DNA from: Phoronis australis
Lineage: Eukaryota; Phoronida; Phoronidae
NCBI GenBank assembly: GCA_002633005.1
Contig: NMRA01000542.1
Coordinates: 60,001-124,000, forward strand
Direction: 5' to 3'
Length of the DNA: 64,000 nucleotides
The translations under genes were made by a program, and so were the position numbers. Below are positions 12,301 through 22,862 of this stretch, piece after piece (position 1 is the first letter of the stretch; each line of letters begins with the position of its first letter). The notes beneath the pieces are model-generated. The model saw only the letters and a list, made by a program, of their open reading frames with translations, did not search any database and was not told the DNA's origin.

Positions 12301-14551
12301 TTGGAACCAATAAGCCATATCTTGATGTGGAAAGTGTCGGTACAGCCCTTTTGTTCATATCTCACAGACTTGATTCATCACCGGATGAGCCCTCTGTAAT
12401 AGAATAAAAAAATAAAAATATGAAAATCCCTGGTACCATTTCTATTGTTTTACTCAGAGGGCGCACCTGGTGGTGAATCAAGTCTGTGAAATATGAACGA
12501 AACAGCTGTACACTTTTCACATCAAGGTACAGTTCTTTGGTTCCAAAAGGGATCTGTATTCAATATTTTTATTTGGTAGTTAGTGGGAGACATTTTTTAT
12601 TGCTTTATAGCGAGTGATTTATACACAAAGACTAAACATAATCATCATTTTCATGCCAACTCTTAATCACTTATAACATGACTTAGTGATTTCAAAGTGA
12701 AATATCTGTCATCACTGTCACTCTTTATGATCAATAATGCTTACACTTACTATCTTATTATAATTGACCTATTACCAGGATTTTGAATGACAGCTTAACT
12801 GACCTATCAGAACGCAGTATCCTTGACACACCTTTGTTTCCAAGCCTCCATTTTACCCAACAAACTACACAAAACTCTGTTTGTTTGTCGTCTTTTCGCA
12901 AGGGGACGGAGCTTGCGATAGGTCAACTGTCAAAGCACAGTTAGTGCATTCAAAATTTGTTCTTCATTTTGTTGTTGTAAATTTGTGTTTTTGTCTAGTC
13001 TTTGAGAACTAAGTTGAAATTGATGCAGGCTGGATTGTATGTAGAGAGTCTTTATTACTGTTCTGTAAAGATTCTACTGTAGAGATTCAATTGTTTTCAT
13101 CATAAAGTTTGTGTATTCTAGAAATCTTGCACAGATTTCAGATTCAATCCACTACTGCAGTAGGATATCTAGATGGAAAAACACAAAGTCATGTTTAATG
13201 CTTCTTTCCATTTAGACTTTATATTTTCTGAAGTATCCTGTATCATATGGCCAAAGTACAGGTTTGCAACAAATGGTAGTGTCTAAGAGGAATAATTTTC
13301 GTTATATGTTTTCTTGTTGACAGATGCGACTGCGGAGCGAGTACAATGGGCAAACAGTTCACTTGCTTGACATGGTTAGTGCGGACTCAATGGACTCGTT
13401 GCTGGTTAAAGAGTTATACACAAAGTATCCAGTTGTTCACAGAGTGCCAAATGGCTTACCACATTACTCTAAGACTCACAAACTTCTGTGTATTAAATGC
13501 AAGGTACATTAATACTGAGTTATTCACTGTGTAACAAATTATTTATGGAGTTCTCAGTAGCTAAGCCCACTATTCCAATAGTCACAAACTATTGTGTATT
13601 TAATTGATCAGAAATGCACTGTACTTGTGATGAAATTTGTAGCTGAAAAATTGCAAGCTGACAACCATAGAAAGGCTTCAACATCGTTCTTTATGTGTGT
13701 TGGCTGTATGTTGTGCAAAGGGAAATTTTCCAGCTTGTGCCTGCAACGTAGTTTTAAAATTTGTATTCTTACACAGACTGAAAATCAGAAAAATTGGAAT
13801 GAAATTCTGTGGGAGTTTACCCTGAAACCCGATGAGGAAGTTACTCCTGACAAATGTGAGCTTTTGAGACCCTGTTTGTTAAAGGTGCCATGCCCATCTG
13901 ATGTGGTCTTTATAAGCTGAAATCACTGTAACTGATGACCAATTTCATGAACCACTTAAATGAACTGTGTGCTGGTAAACTTGTGAGGTATGATTTCCTT
14001 AGTTACAATCAGACTTTCAATAAAGTGATCTGCATAAGAACTGACATTGCCCTTTTTCACATTAATGCGTCAAAATGAATGAAGCAATATGTGAATAGGC
14101 GTCTTCTGTGCTGGAACCCTTGATTTGGTAATAGGCGTATTGTGTGCTGGAACCCTTGATTTGGTAATAGGCGTATTGTGTGCTGGAACCCTTGATTTGG
14201 TTATGGTTACATGATTCCATGTCACTGAATAAAGTCCTTTAGCAATTGTTGATATGCAGCTTTACAGGTCATCTGTGTGTGCCTGCGCGTGCGTGTGTAT
14301 ATGTCATGTGTTCTTCACCTGAAAATTAACAACAGGGATTACGCACTTATGTGAAGTGTTTCTATGTCTAAATTGTTTTACAGGATGGTTGGGTTGGATT
14401 CAAGAGAATTGTTTTGCATAAAACTATGTCTGCTAATGACTTCAACAATGGGTTTCTGAGTAGAAAGTGGAATCAAGGCAAAGTCTTCAAGAGCATTGGA
14501 AATAACTTGAACAAAGATATCCATCGTGAAAGAATGCTTTTTGTGAATTAG
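5851..14551 (+). CDS. MTFMT: Mitochondrial methionyl-tRNA formyltransferase, complete split gene
   Basis: MTFMT transfers formyl from 10-formyl-THF to mitochondrial Met-tRNA for translation initiation. Eight coding exons: 5851-6336, 6784-6932, 7503-7625, 9198-9300, 10370-10445, 11786-11877, 13324-13503 and 14384-14551. They total 1377 nt and give a 458-residue protein with all phases consistent and GT/AG borders. Landmarks are [13 protein letters not shown] (start of the Rossmann-like fold, near residue 114), [13 protein letters not shown], and [19 protein letters not shown] with the catalytic Asn216 and His218. Asp255 in KRFDIGPLL is the third catalytic residue. The C-terminal OB-like tRNA-binding part ends with [13 protein letters not shown] and FNNGFL. 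The protein is longer than human MTFMT (389), mainly because about 110 residues precede the fold. These are rich in Ser, Arg and Cys and probably hold a mitochondrial targeting sequence. The gene is head-to-head with CMTR1. Confidence 0.95.
6784..6932 (+). CDS. MTFMT: MTFMT coding exon 2
   Basis: Acceptor ttttcag, donor gtgagt. Encodes [16 protein letters not shown] and [15 protein letters not shown], the second half of the nucleotide-like fold leading to the active site. Confidence 0.92.
7503..7625 (+). CDS. MTFMT: MTFMT coding exon 3 (active-site motif)
   Basis: Acceptor attctag, donor gtacgt. Encodes [19 protein letters not shown] with catalytic Asn and His, then [15 protein letters not shown]. 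Confidence 0.95.
7626..9197 (+). other. MTFMT: MTFMT intron with 51-bp minisatellite
   Basis: A 1572-bp intron. It contains the 51-bp tandem repeat at 8075-8329 and, at 8593, a short ttgacctatcgcaag sequence that matches one end of the element at 12764-12926. The rest shows nothing I can name. Confidence 0.85.
8075..8329 (+). repeat. 51-bp minisatellite, five units
   Basis: Five head-to-tail 51-bp copies start at 8075, 8126, 8177, 8228 and 8279, each containing caGGGTATACCTACTGactc. The first three are nearly identical; the last two share a gca-to-gga change. Since 51 is 17 codons, several frames remain open on both strands, giving a 17-residue [12 protein letters not shown]-type repeat in one. 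It is within an MTFMT intron, so coding is unlikely. Confidence 0.93.
9198..9300 (+). CDS. MTFMT: MTFMT coding exon 4
   Basis: Acceptor cttacag, donor gtaaat. Begins RFDIGPLL, carrying the third catalytic residue (Asp), and continues through the helical region ending LASLGAHM. Confidence 0.93.
9301..10369 (+). other. MTFMT: MTFMT intron 4-5
   Basis: A 1069-bp AT-rich intron. I see no repeat or gene in it. Confidence 0.8.
10370..10445 (+). CDS. MTFMT: MTFMT coding exon 5
   Basis: Acceptor attttacag, donor gtatgt. Encodes [18 protein letters not shown] and TGITY, matching the linker between catalytic and C-terminal domains. Confidence 0.88.
10446..11785 (+). other. MTFMT: MTFMT intron 5-6
   Basis: A 1340-bp intron with a probable tRNA-derived SINE on the minus strand (about 11205-11330). 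A minus-strand open frame of 123 codons (11028-11399) reads through that SINE and is probably not a gene. Confidence 0.75.
11205..11330 (-). repeat. Probable degenerate tRNA-derived SINE
   Basis: On the minus strand, aaggtcacaggctcaaacct resembles a pol III B box in its usual SINE context (ggtcacgggttcaaaccc). It is followed by tatccctgcctgtcatatgg and cactaa, close to the cctgcctgtcgtaagaggcgactaa tail common in invertebrate SINEs. The A box is not clear, so this is an old copy at best. Confidence 0.4.
11786..11877 (+). CDS. MTFMT: MTFMT coding exon 6
   Basis: Acceptor cttttcag, donor gtaagt. Encodes [13 protein letters not shown] then YRALCET, equivalent to the family's AxKI...I.W...RLxRA segment at the start of the C-terminal domain. 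Confidence 0.92.
12277..12570. mobile_element. Foldback MITE with about 110-bp inverted arms
   Basis: The left arm from 12277 (aaaatattgagtaaagatcc, then cttttggaacca) is mirrored by the right arm ending near 12570. The pairing continues through cacagacttgattca and the gccctctg motif near 12390, leaving a 60-bp A-rich loop. The arms are roughly 80-85% matched by eye. No transposase is present. Confidence 0.75.
12764..12926. mobile_element. Small terminal-inverted-repeat element
   Basis: Starts ttgacctat and ends ataggtcaa; the right end extends to cttgcgataggtcaa. The same end sequence (ttgacctatcgcaag) occurs at 8593, which suggests a dispersed non-autonomous family with copies in this gene. 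Confidence 0.45.
13324..13503 (+). CDS. MTFMT: MTFMT coding exon 7
   Basis: Acceptor ttgttgacag, donor gtacat; exactly 60 codons. Encodes [14 protein letters not shown] and [10 protein letters not shown], equivalent to human NTIKLLDLVEV and QILLVYCK in the C-terminal domain. Confidence 0.9.
13504..14383 (+). other. MTFMT: MTFMT intron 7-8
   Basis: An 880-bp intron with a three-unit 36-bp tandem repeat. A 108-codon plus-strand open frame at 13594-13920 resembles nothing I know. Confidence 0.75.
14094..14201 (+). repeat. 36-bp tandem repeat, three units
   Basis: Units begin at 14094, 14130 and 14166, each containing gtgctggaacccttgatttg; the second and third are almost identical. Confidence 0.93.
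14384..14551 (+). CDS. MTFMT: MTFMT terminal coding exon 8
   Basis: Acceptor gttttacag, stop TAG at 14549-14551; 55 codons plus stop. Begins [13 protein letters not shown] and contains FNNGFL, matching the human DGWIGVRSVMLKK...FYNGYL end. It finishes with a short basic tail. Confidence 0.93.
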   Translation, partial: DGWVGFKRIVLHKTMSANDFNNGFLSRKWNQGKVFKSIGNNLNKDIHRERMLFVN

Positions 14552-15578
14552 CTCAAAACTGAGAGTTCTGTGAAGCCTCCGTCACACTTTGTCTGCAATA
14601 GTCATAGGGATTTGAAGAGTCATAGATCCACTACATCAAAGCCAGGATTAGACTGAGGTAATTAAGAAATCCTGCATTGCCCAATGTTTACACTGTGCAA
14701 AGGATAGCACGGTTAGCCTTGATTGCTTTTTTGAATATCGTTGGAACTGCTTCCAATCTTGCACTGTTTTATGTTGCGGTTATTGTGACCATCATTTTTA
14801 GTATCATAACTCCTGTAAATAACAAAATTTCTGGAGTCCAGTGGGTGTTGCATGAAATAGTCCCAGGTCAGTTCTCTGCGTTGTTCCCTAAATTTCAAGC
14901 ACTTTTGTAGTGTTGTTTTTTTTCTTTGAAATAAGAGCTCAGTTTTCACATCTATTTGAAAATGTCATAAGTAAAAGAAAAGCTCCTAATGAAGATGTCC
15001 ACATGTGGAGGGACTGTAGCTGGCCACAGCAATGTAAAGACTCTGTGTCCCCATATGACATTTTTAAATGGTGCCATAGTTGTTGCGATGTATTGAACCA
15101 CGTCTTAAGGTATTGCCATGTTATAGCTCAAATTTCCATGTTTGATTTTTAGCCATTTACAGAATTGTTGACATATTTCTCAAATACTGACCGTTGGAAT
15201 GATCATTCTGCTGATAAAGTGTGTAATATTTTAATATATTGGTACAATTCAGAAATATTTAATTTTTTGTTTGACTTACTTTCTTCAACCTTTATATTAC
15301 ACTATCACAATTTCTTAATTTCTTCAACCATCAACAGGTGAGTGAGGAGCATTCAACAATTTGTTAAGTGTGGTTGTTAAGTAGTATAAATGATGAATTG
15401 TATAATTCTATAAGCTCACCACTTCAACGTCTTTTCACGTAGTTGGTGAACTTTTCTAAGCAGACTCTTGTTTCAGCACAGCTCAAAGCTGGAGAGTATG
15501 AAGGTGTAATGTATTTTTGCGATCATTACCATCTGACTTTCTGAACCCAGATTAACTGATGTTGGTAATGAAATGGAA

Positions 15579-15584
15579 AATAAA
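15579..15584 (+). promoter_or_regulatory. Candidate MTFMT poly(A) signal
   Basis: AATAAA on the coding strand, the first canonical hexamer after the stop codon, about 1.03 kb downstream. Without transcript data this is only a candidate. Confidence 0.3.
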
Positions 15585-16914
15585 TGAAAGTCAGTTTAAG
15601 CTATTCCCAAATTGTGTTTATAGTTGAAATTGTTCACATGTTATTATTCATTAGAACAATCAAATTAGGCTCTACCTGGCATTCCCCAACTCCCAGTTAT
15701 GAATGCTTTCTATCTGTTGGGATTACAAGAAGCACTTACTGCAGCGCATGGACTTTTTATAAGGACTGTCTTTTGTTTGGATATTAGGGAATAGTAAAGG
15801 ATATTAGTGAGAACCACTGGCTGGTCCTGGCAACATTCTTCACTCCACTATTTTAGACAATCAGACTAAAGAAACGTATTCTAGAACGTGAAAACTGAAT
15901 TTTTCATTGTTTAAATGGCAAAAATCTATCCAACTTACAACAAAAGAATAGCGAAATAACTGACACTGTATCTGCTGCTGCTTCATTGATATTTCCACCA
16001 ATATTGTGTAATATATGCCAGACCAATGCAATGTGCACCACGTGACTGGTGTACATCACTGCTCACAAGAGTGATCTTAATACTCACCTAAACAATCCAG
16101 TAAAGTATGAGTGGGGGCGATGATAATGTGTAGAAATATACATTTTTTGCCATTCACCATATTTTATTATTTTTGTACAATTCTACCACCGTGGTACCCC
16201 TAAATTTGAATGGACTCCACCACCTGTTACCACCCTAAATACAGTCAGGTTGAGAAAAAACTCTTTAAAGTGATATCGGCTAAAGTCCGGAAATGCCTCT
16301 TTACTAATATTTCATTGTAGCATAAACACTGTATCCCTAGCAAATGACTTAAATAGTCAACAAATTTTTTCACATTTTTTGGTTTATTTTCGTAATGACG
16401 ATTAACTTGAGCTAATTAATTTGCATTAAAAATGTTTCTTTTCAGGACTTGCACAAAATTGGTGACATTAAAACATTTTGATCATAGCTTCTTAACTGCT
16501 TCAGGCAAAATTGTAAAATTATAAAGATAAAATTATGTAAAACCGATGAGTGTAATTGGAATATTCTGCAGTTTTAGTAACAGACACCCGCCACCCCTTA
16601 TGACATATTGCACCAATTACACTGGTCTGTTGCAAATAACTCTTCATTCCCAAAAAGTCACATGTGATGAATTTAATGAAACATTCCATGGCACTTTTAA
16701 TTTCAGAACATTACACACCCTTTGAGATCATCCATTTATTGATCATTAATGTTACTTTCATGGCATTGATCCCAATTTTGAGTATTTTTATTATAAAAAA
16801 TATGATAATCTAGTTAGAGCATCCCTAATAATCAAACTCAAACTGACACAAGAGGCAGATGATTAAAAATTGTTCATATACAACCTTTGGACAGTTGTCA
16901 GACGAACTCAAAAT

Positions 16915-17007
16915 AAAAATATTTCAAACAGATGAGAGTAATTGATACACTATGTAATTTGAGGGTGCACACTGTATCGAGTACACTCATCTGTTTGAAA
17001 TATTTTT
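16915..17007. repeat. Near-perfect 26-bp inverted repeat hairpin
   Basis: The arms 16915-16940 and 16982-17007 match at 25 of 26 positions (core tttcaaacagatga), with a 41-bp loop that itself has weaker pairing. Probably a foldback element. Confidence 0.75.
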
Positions 17008-18066
17008 AACTTAAAAATGTTCCATGTGATGTTTTCCTGATATTATTCCATGGAACTTAAAACTTAAATGATTGGATAACCATAATTCATTATATCATTT
17101 TGCTATGAAAACCCATGTCGTAGTTGGGGCTACCCAGCCGTATCTACTATTCAGTAATGATGTGCTTTCTACGTATTAAAAAAATTCCATGTCGCAAATG
17201 TAGTGTTTGTGCCATGTTCCATTTCTGTTGTAACATAGCACAACTGAAAAATGTAACATGGAACATTCAAATGTCACATGTGAGAATGCAATGTTCCATG
17301 TGAAAAATACCATTTGTCACATGGAAGTGAGGTTTTGAACATTAATTACAGCTAATTAAAAACTCATTTTGCCAAAGTAAATATTGAAATGACATCATTA
17401 CTAAAAAAGGTATCTATTGCACCCACTTTCAATTAAATTGAGCGAAAAAAAATTGAGACTGAAAATCTCATATTATTTTGGAATGCGTTATTTTGTGATC
17501 GTAAAGGACATTGAAGTCAAACTTACCTGGCCATTAATTAACTTTAGTGGAAAAATGCTTATGAAGGTATGTTAATATTGTGCGGGATGTAAAAACAACA
17601 AAATATTGTATGTCTGTAGAGTATTTTATATTGTGCCAGTTCGGTGACCCTTACGCTAAAGTTTGCCTTTGGGGGTTATTCTGTTTTTAGCATGGTATCT
17701 CAAAATAATGCTTTTGAAGAACCTTTAGTCTTCAAATCAAAGTAAAATCTTTCGTAGGGAACTGCAATCAGAAAAACGAATCTTTCATGTGAATTTACCA
17801 ATGTGACGGCAACTACCTGAACGTACTTTCTTTGTGAAAACGATCACTCAACTTCGGTATTACATTCTACTTAGGTTTCTTCTGTAAGTTAAACATTTTC
17901 GGTAAAAATGAACACCTAAAATTATTATAAAATTAAAGAGCATTTTCATATATTTTGAGGTGGATGGAATTTTAAAACAATAAAATATTGTGTCACTGTG
18001 TCGCAGTCCATTACCCTGTTCGACGATATGTGTGTCATTTTATCAATCACGTAAAAGCAAAGCAGT

Positions 18067-18130
18067 CGTCCCTGGATGGGTGTTAACCACCAACCTTTCG
18101 GTTAACAGTCGAACACGCTAACCGATTGCG
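18067..18130 (-). pseudogene. Truncated tRNA-Asn copy (A0)
   Basis: The T arm, variable loop, anticodon arm (GTT) and part of the D arm are present. The 5' acceptor strand is gone: after the D arm the sequence jumps into downstream flank (tacaatcatac). Point changes also break the T stem. It cannot fold as a tRNA. Confidence 0.85.
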
Positions 18131-19045
18131 TACAATCATACAGTTGGGAATTTACGATACCCGTACATCTCGAGAGTTGACACTTGAAACGGGACCCTTC
18201 TGTAGAGACTACATGTGATTCTCATAAAAAGTCACCATTTGTACGCACAGTTCCCGTTTTGGGAAATTCTAATGTAGGTGTAATAAGCATGGTACTAATT
18301 TCCACCGCTTTTTTGAGTTTTTCTCTCCATAAGCAACTTCTTTCGCAGGGACTGTAACCAGAAAAAGGCACACGTTATGCGGATTTTGCAGTGAATGGCT
18401 CACCTGAGCGCCGGCACATACGCCTTCGTCCGTGAGTGCCACTGGGAGGAAATACTGCAATAAGCACTCATCAGTTTCTGTCGTATATTAAATTTCTTTG
18501 ACGTCTATGGTATTCGACAAAATTGGTAAAATATCTTATTGTGAGATGGGTGAAATCAGTTGTAGGCCTATTTATGGGCTGGGTTTATCACGCTGTTTTC
18601 TTGGCGTAGCTGCAGTAGTACTGCTTTCTACTTTTAACCAACGTTGGTGTTACAAGCCAACACGGGTCACTTTCTGGAAAGGCATTTCAACAACGGATGA
18701 CACACATTTATTCTCAGTTAGTAAGTTAATTGTTAAGCTCCGTTCAAACGTACGGTCCACACACTCCGACTTTTCATATACAACTTTGGCTTCGTATATT
18801 ACAATAAAAGTGTGTATACAGTGTTCCAGTAGTTGTATACAACTTTTCTTGGGTCAATCAACACATCAGATGATGCTCTATTTAAATCGACTTCAGTAGC
18901 ATTAAAAGTTGAATCGGGACGCGTGTCTACGCTCTCTAGACGATTACACCGACTACAGAGTATTTTGGCAGAGCTTAAAATGAAAATTCCGTTACATACG
19001 ACGAATTGCGCGTCATTTTGCCAGTCACGAAAAATTGTAGTGAGC

Positions 19046-19119
19046 CGTCTCTGGGTGGGCTTGAACCACCAACTTTTCGGTAAGCAGCAAAACGGGCTAG
19101 CCGACTGCGCCCCAGAGAC
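19046..19119 (-). tRNA. tRNA-Asn-derived copy with GCT anticodon (B1), probably a pseudogene
   Basis: Full 74-nt length. The acceptor stem is fully Watson-Crick (GTCTCTG with CAGAGAC; intact copies have one G-T wobble) and the B box GGTTCAAGCC is intact. The anticodon loop reads CTGCTTA, giving GCT (serine codons AGY) in an asparagine tRNA body. The anticodon stem has a T-C mismatch and the D stem a C-C mismatch. A TTTTT terminator lies 16 nt downstream. Transcription is possible; decoding is doubtful because there is no long serine variable arm. Confidence 0.55.
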
Positions 19120-19900
19120 CTCGATCATTCACTGTAGCAATGTTATACAAACAAATTCGTCTGAGATGTAACTGAATAGTTCAGTTCACAAAATTATAAC
19201 GCTACGGTTGCCACTGGGCTACGACAGAAGGAAGTGTGCAGCTAAGAATTATGGTGCCCATCCTTTTATTCAGTTAACAGTTGAAACGGTGCCCTTTTGC
19301 AGAGACGGTAGACTACATTCAGTAACGTGTTCCCCTTGCGCTGAGTTTGCCGTTGAGGTTATTCTGGTCTTAGCACGAATTCCCTATATGATTCTTCTGA
19401 AGAACTTTTAATCTTCAAAGTAAACCGTTTCGCACTGAATGTAATTAGAAAAAGAAAGTTTTGTACGAATTTACCAATGTGATGGCATGAAGCTGACTGT
19501 ACTTTGATTGTGAAAACTCAAGGGAGACAACCCAACGACCTACTCTTAATTCCAAGGTAATTTTTTGTAAGTTAAAAGTTCTGGGTGTCTGCCATACATG
19601 AAAGAACATATATATCCCTTATAAAACTAAAGTGCATTTTCATGTAGTTTGAGATGGGGTTGTAGTACAACAAAACATTGTGTTACTAGGGTATTCATGA
19701 AGGCGACGGATGCCCATATTCATGTTTGCCACGTAAACTAGAATTATGAACAGACTGGCATTTTCAAAATGCAAGATATTCATTTTTTTAACAAATTGAA
19801 ATTATGTACACATTTGTTCCGGCAGCTTGTAAATGTAACATCAGTTACTGTCACCACATCAATGTGTGGCACTTTGTCAGTCACATAAAAGTAAAGCAGT

Positions 19901-19907
19901 CGTCCCT

Positions 19908-19968
<61 letters not shown>

Positions 19969-19974
19969 AGAGAC
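19901..19974 (-). tRNA. tRNA-Asn(GTT): tRNA-Asn (GTT), intact (A1)
   Basis: The 74-nt minus-strand sequence folds as a standard tRNA. The acceptor GTCTCTG pairs with CAGGGAC and the discriminator is G. The D arm GCGC...GCGC holds the A box TGGCGCAATCGG. The anticodon arm is TTCGG-CTGTTAA-CCGAA (GTT), and the T arm GGTGG-TTCAAGC-CCACC contains the B box GGTTCAAGCC. It differs from the animal tRNA-Asn(GTT) I know at essentially the T-loop A. A TTTT terminator (cttttatg) lies 11 nt after the 3' end. No intron, and CCA is not encoded, as expected in animals. Confidence 0.95.
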
Positions 19975-20885
19975 CTGACTACAACAATCACTCACGGAGC
20001 TGACAATTTAGAACTCCCTTATGTTTCATGGAGAGTTGACACTTGAAACAGAAACCTTCTGTAGAGACTACATGTGGTTCCCATAAAAAGTCACCATTTG
20101 TACGCACAGTTCCCGTATTGGGAAATTCTAATGCAGGTGTAATAAGCATGGTACTAATTTCCACCGCTTTTTGAGTTTTTCTCTCCATAAACAACTTTTT
20201 TTCGCAGGGACTGTAACCAGAAAAAGGCACACGTTATGCAGATTTTGCACTGAATGGCTCACCTGAGTGGCACATACGCCTTTGTCCGTGACTGCCACTG
20301 GGAGGAAATCCAGCAATAAGCACTCATCGGTTTCTGTCGTATATTAAATTTCTTTGGCGTCTACGGTCTTATTGTGAGATGGATGAAATCAGTTGTAGAC
20401 CTATTTATGGGCTGGATTGATCACGCTGTTTTCTTGGTGCGCAGAGTGCAATAGTACTGTGCCGCTTTCTACTTTTAACCGACTAGTTGGTGTTACAAGC
20501 CAACACGGGTCACTTTCTAGAAAGGCATTTCAACAACGGATGACACACATTTATTCTCAGTTAGTAAGTTAAGCTCTGTTCAAACGCACGGTCCACACAC
20601 TTCGACTTTTCATATACAACTTTGGCTTCGTATATTACAATGGAAGTGTGTATACAGTGGTCCAGTAGTTGTATACAACTTTTCTTGGGTCAATCGACAC
20701 ATCAGATGATGCTCTATTTAAATCGACTTCAGTAATTAACATTAAAAGTTGAATCGGAACGCGTGTCTACGCTCTCTAGACGATTACACCGAGTACAGTG
20801 TATTTTGACAGAGCTAAAATTAAATTTCCGTTACATACGACGGAAATGTGCGTCATTTTGCCAGTCACGAAAAATTGTAGCGAGC

Positions 20886-20959
20886 CGTCTCTGGGTGGGC
20901 TTGAACCACCAACTTTTCGGTAAGCAGCAAAACTGACTAGCCGATTGCTCCCCAGAGAC
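20886..20959 (-). tRNA. tRNA-Asn-derived copy with GCT anticodon (B2), probably a pseudogene
   Basis: 74 nt, with the same GCT anticodon loop, fully paired acceptor stem and intact B box as B1. The D stem (GAGC against GTCA) is largely unpaired. A TTTTT terminator follows. The shared GCT loop shows B1 and B2 descend from one variant. Confidence 0.5.
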
Positions 20960-22563
20960 CTTGATCATTCACTGTAGCAATGTTAAAAAACAAATTCGTC
21001 TGAGATGTACCTGAATAGTTCAGTTCACAAAATTATAACGCTACGGTTGCCACTGGGCCACGACAGAAGGAAGTGTGCAGCTAAGAATTATGGTGGCCAT
21101 CCTTTTACTCAGTTAACAGTTGAAACGGTGCCCTTTTGCTGAGACGGTGGACTAAATTCACTGAATAACGTGTTCCCCTTGCGCTGAGTTCGCCGTTGAG
21201 GTTATTCTGGTCTTAGCACGAATTCCCTTTAAAATTCTTCATAAGAACTTTTATTCTTCAAAGTAAACCGTTTCGCACTGAATGTAATTAGAAAAAGAAA
21301 GTTTTGTACAAATTTACCAATGTGATGACATGAACCTGACTGTACTTTGATTGTGAAAACTCAAGGTAGACAACCCAACGTTCAACTCTTAAAGGAGCAT
21401 GCCACCCAAAAAACAACCTAATTTGTATCAATTTAGATCGAGTAGTTCTACTCCATAACGACACGTGAGCTTGCGTTACCTGACACCTGACGGCAGACGG
21501 AGGTGTTGAATTATCCCATTACGTCATCGGTTTCACACGCATTCTGATCAGCAGTTCACAACACGGGTTACTGGTGTCAGCTTATCGCTTGGAATCATCG
21601 TTTAGCACCAATAAATCATCAAACTTCGATGTAAAACCCTTAAAAATACACCGAATTCTTACAAAAACGTGTTGTTTCATTTCGCTCTTACGGATTTATT
21701 GGTATTTGGACACACCGTAGCCTACAACTAAAAATTGGCAGGCCAATAACTGTCCTCCGTAGCAGGAGTTTGCGGTGTGTTCAGAGATAATTTCGAAGTA
21801 TTTTACGTGAGATACAGACAGGAGAACCTAGATCTGCGTTGTTTAGTCTTGTGATTTTGTGAGTTCTAAACACAAAACACTTGTTATCCTCGCCAGTGGC
21901 TCGGAGCCCGATCAGGCCCGTCGCGGCGCCGGCCGGATTCAGGTTGACTCGTTATCCCGGCCAGTGGCTCGGAAACTGATCAGGCATCACGAACAAACCA
22001 GCCAAAGTTCAGTGGAAACTAAACTTCTAGTCAAGAAAATACTATACTAGTGAGCCAAAGTAATGTGCACGTGATTATGTTGGTCAATTAGCAACGAAAC
22101 TGCAAATCTACTTACTCGTCGGGGGCCGCGCTCAGTTCCGCTTTCAGTTGGCCACAGCACCGTCAGGGCAGAGGTTGTACATTGACAATCATTATTTGAG
22201 TAATGTAAATGTAAATAAAGATTCCCCTAACACCTAGCCATGGGATGGAAATCGAGTTGTTTCTCAACAGTTTCTGCCAGCAAACACTAAATTAGCATGA
22301 GCTCACACGGCCTCGCGGGGTGTCCCGTCAATTAGTTTTATTGCACCTAAAGCCGGTAACGCAGTGATTTATTCATTGCTGGCTTCTCAAATCATTTCGT
22401 GCACTTAAAAACACTCCAAATGCATTATAAATTTCATCTAATGAGACAGGCTTTGTTTCAGTTTTATATAAGTATTGGTTAGGTTGAGAATAATTCATTT
22501 TGAAACAGAACGCTCAGTAATAAACGCCAACGGAGTGGCAACTCGCCCCGACTTAGGACAAGC

Positions 22564-22862
22564 TAGAGAGCGCCGAGCTCATCAATCCCGACTTCGCAGG
22601 TGGATCGTTAAGTTTTACAGGCTATCAATTCGAACAGGAATACAATGATGAAGAAATACTAGAGAGGCGCCGTGAACAAGCTCAGAAAACGGAACGTATG
22701 GAGTTATTTGGTAAGCCGGCATTCATGAGGCACTGTCGACGTCGTCTGCAGGCCACAGACACGGAGATGTTTCAAGGCCTCATACTTGCTATTTACAGCG
22801 TACATGTCATTTTTCACTACCATGAGCCACTTCCTAAGCATTTCGGACTCTCGAGGAAGTAA
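22564..22862 (+). pseudogene. Open segment resembling P2X7-C-tail-like transposon proteins
   Basis: A 99-codon open frame without an ATG, after a possible acceptor (cttag). It contains GYQFEQEYNDEEILERRREQ, which resembles the Y-x-FEPEY-x-EEEL motif opening the P2X7-type cytoplasmic domain found in many aquatic-animal repeat proteins. The Cys-rich WCxCGxC part is not seen downstream. It lies inside the TTAA element. This is a weak family call. Confidence 0.3.

Larger units (their letters stand above)
11878..13323 (+). other. MTFMT: MTFMT intron 6-7 with two foldback elements
   Basis: A 1446-bp intron carrying a long hairpin element (12277-12570) and a second short terminal-inverted-repeat element (12764-12926). 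Confidence 0.8.
14552..17639. other. MTFMT 3' region and intergenic DNA
   Basis: The MTFMT 3' UTR presumably begins here; the first AATAAA downstream of the stop is at 15579-15584. The rest is AT-rich, with short palindromic stretches built from ccatgtgaca-like words (about 17165-17340) and one hairpin at 16915-17007. I see no gene. Confidence 0.5.

Noticed and set aside
13594-13920. 108-codon open frame in the last MTFMT intron
   Set aside because: MTFMT splices from 13503 to 14384 in perfect phase and matching homology; the open frame has no recognisable motif.
18498-19171. Open frames of 109-133 codons in the tRNA array
   Set aside because: They are not preserved in the other monomers (frames break through indels), so they are not under coding constraint.
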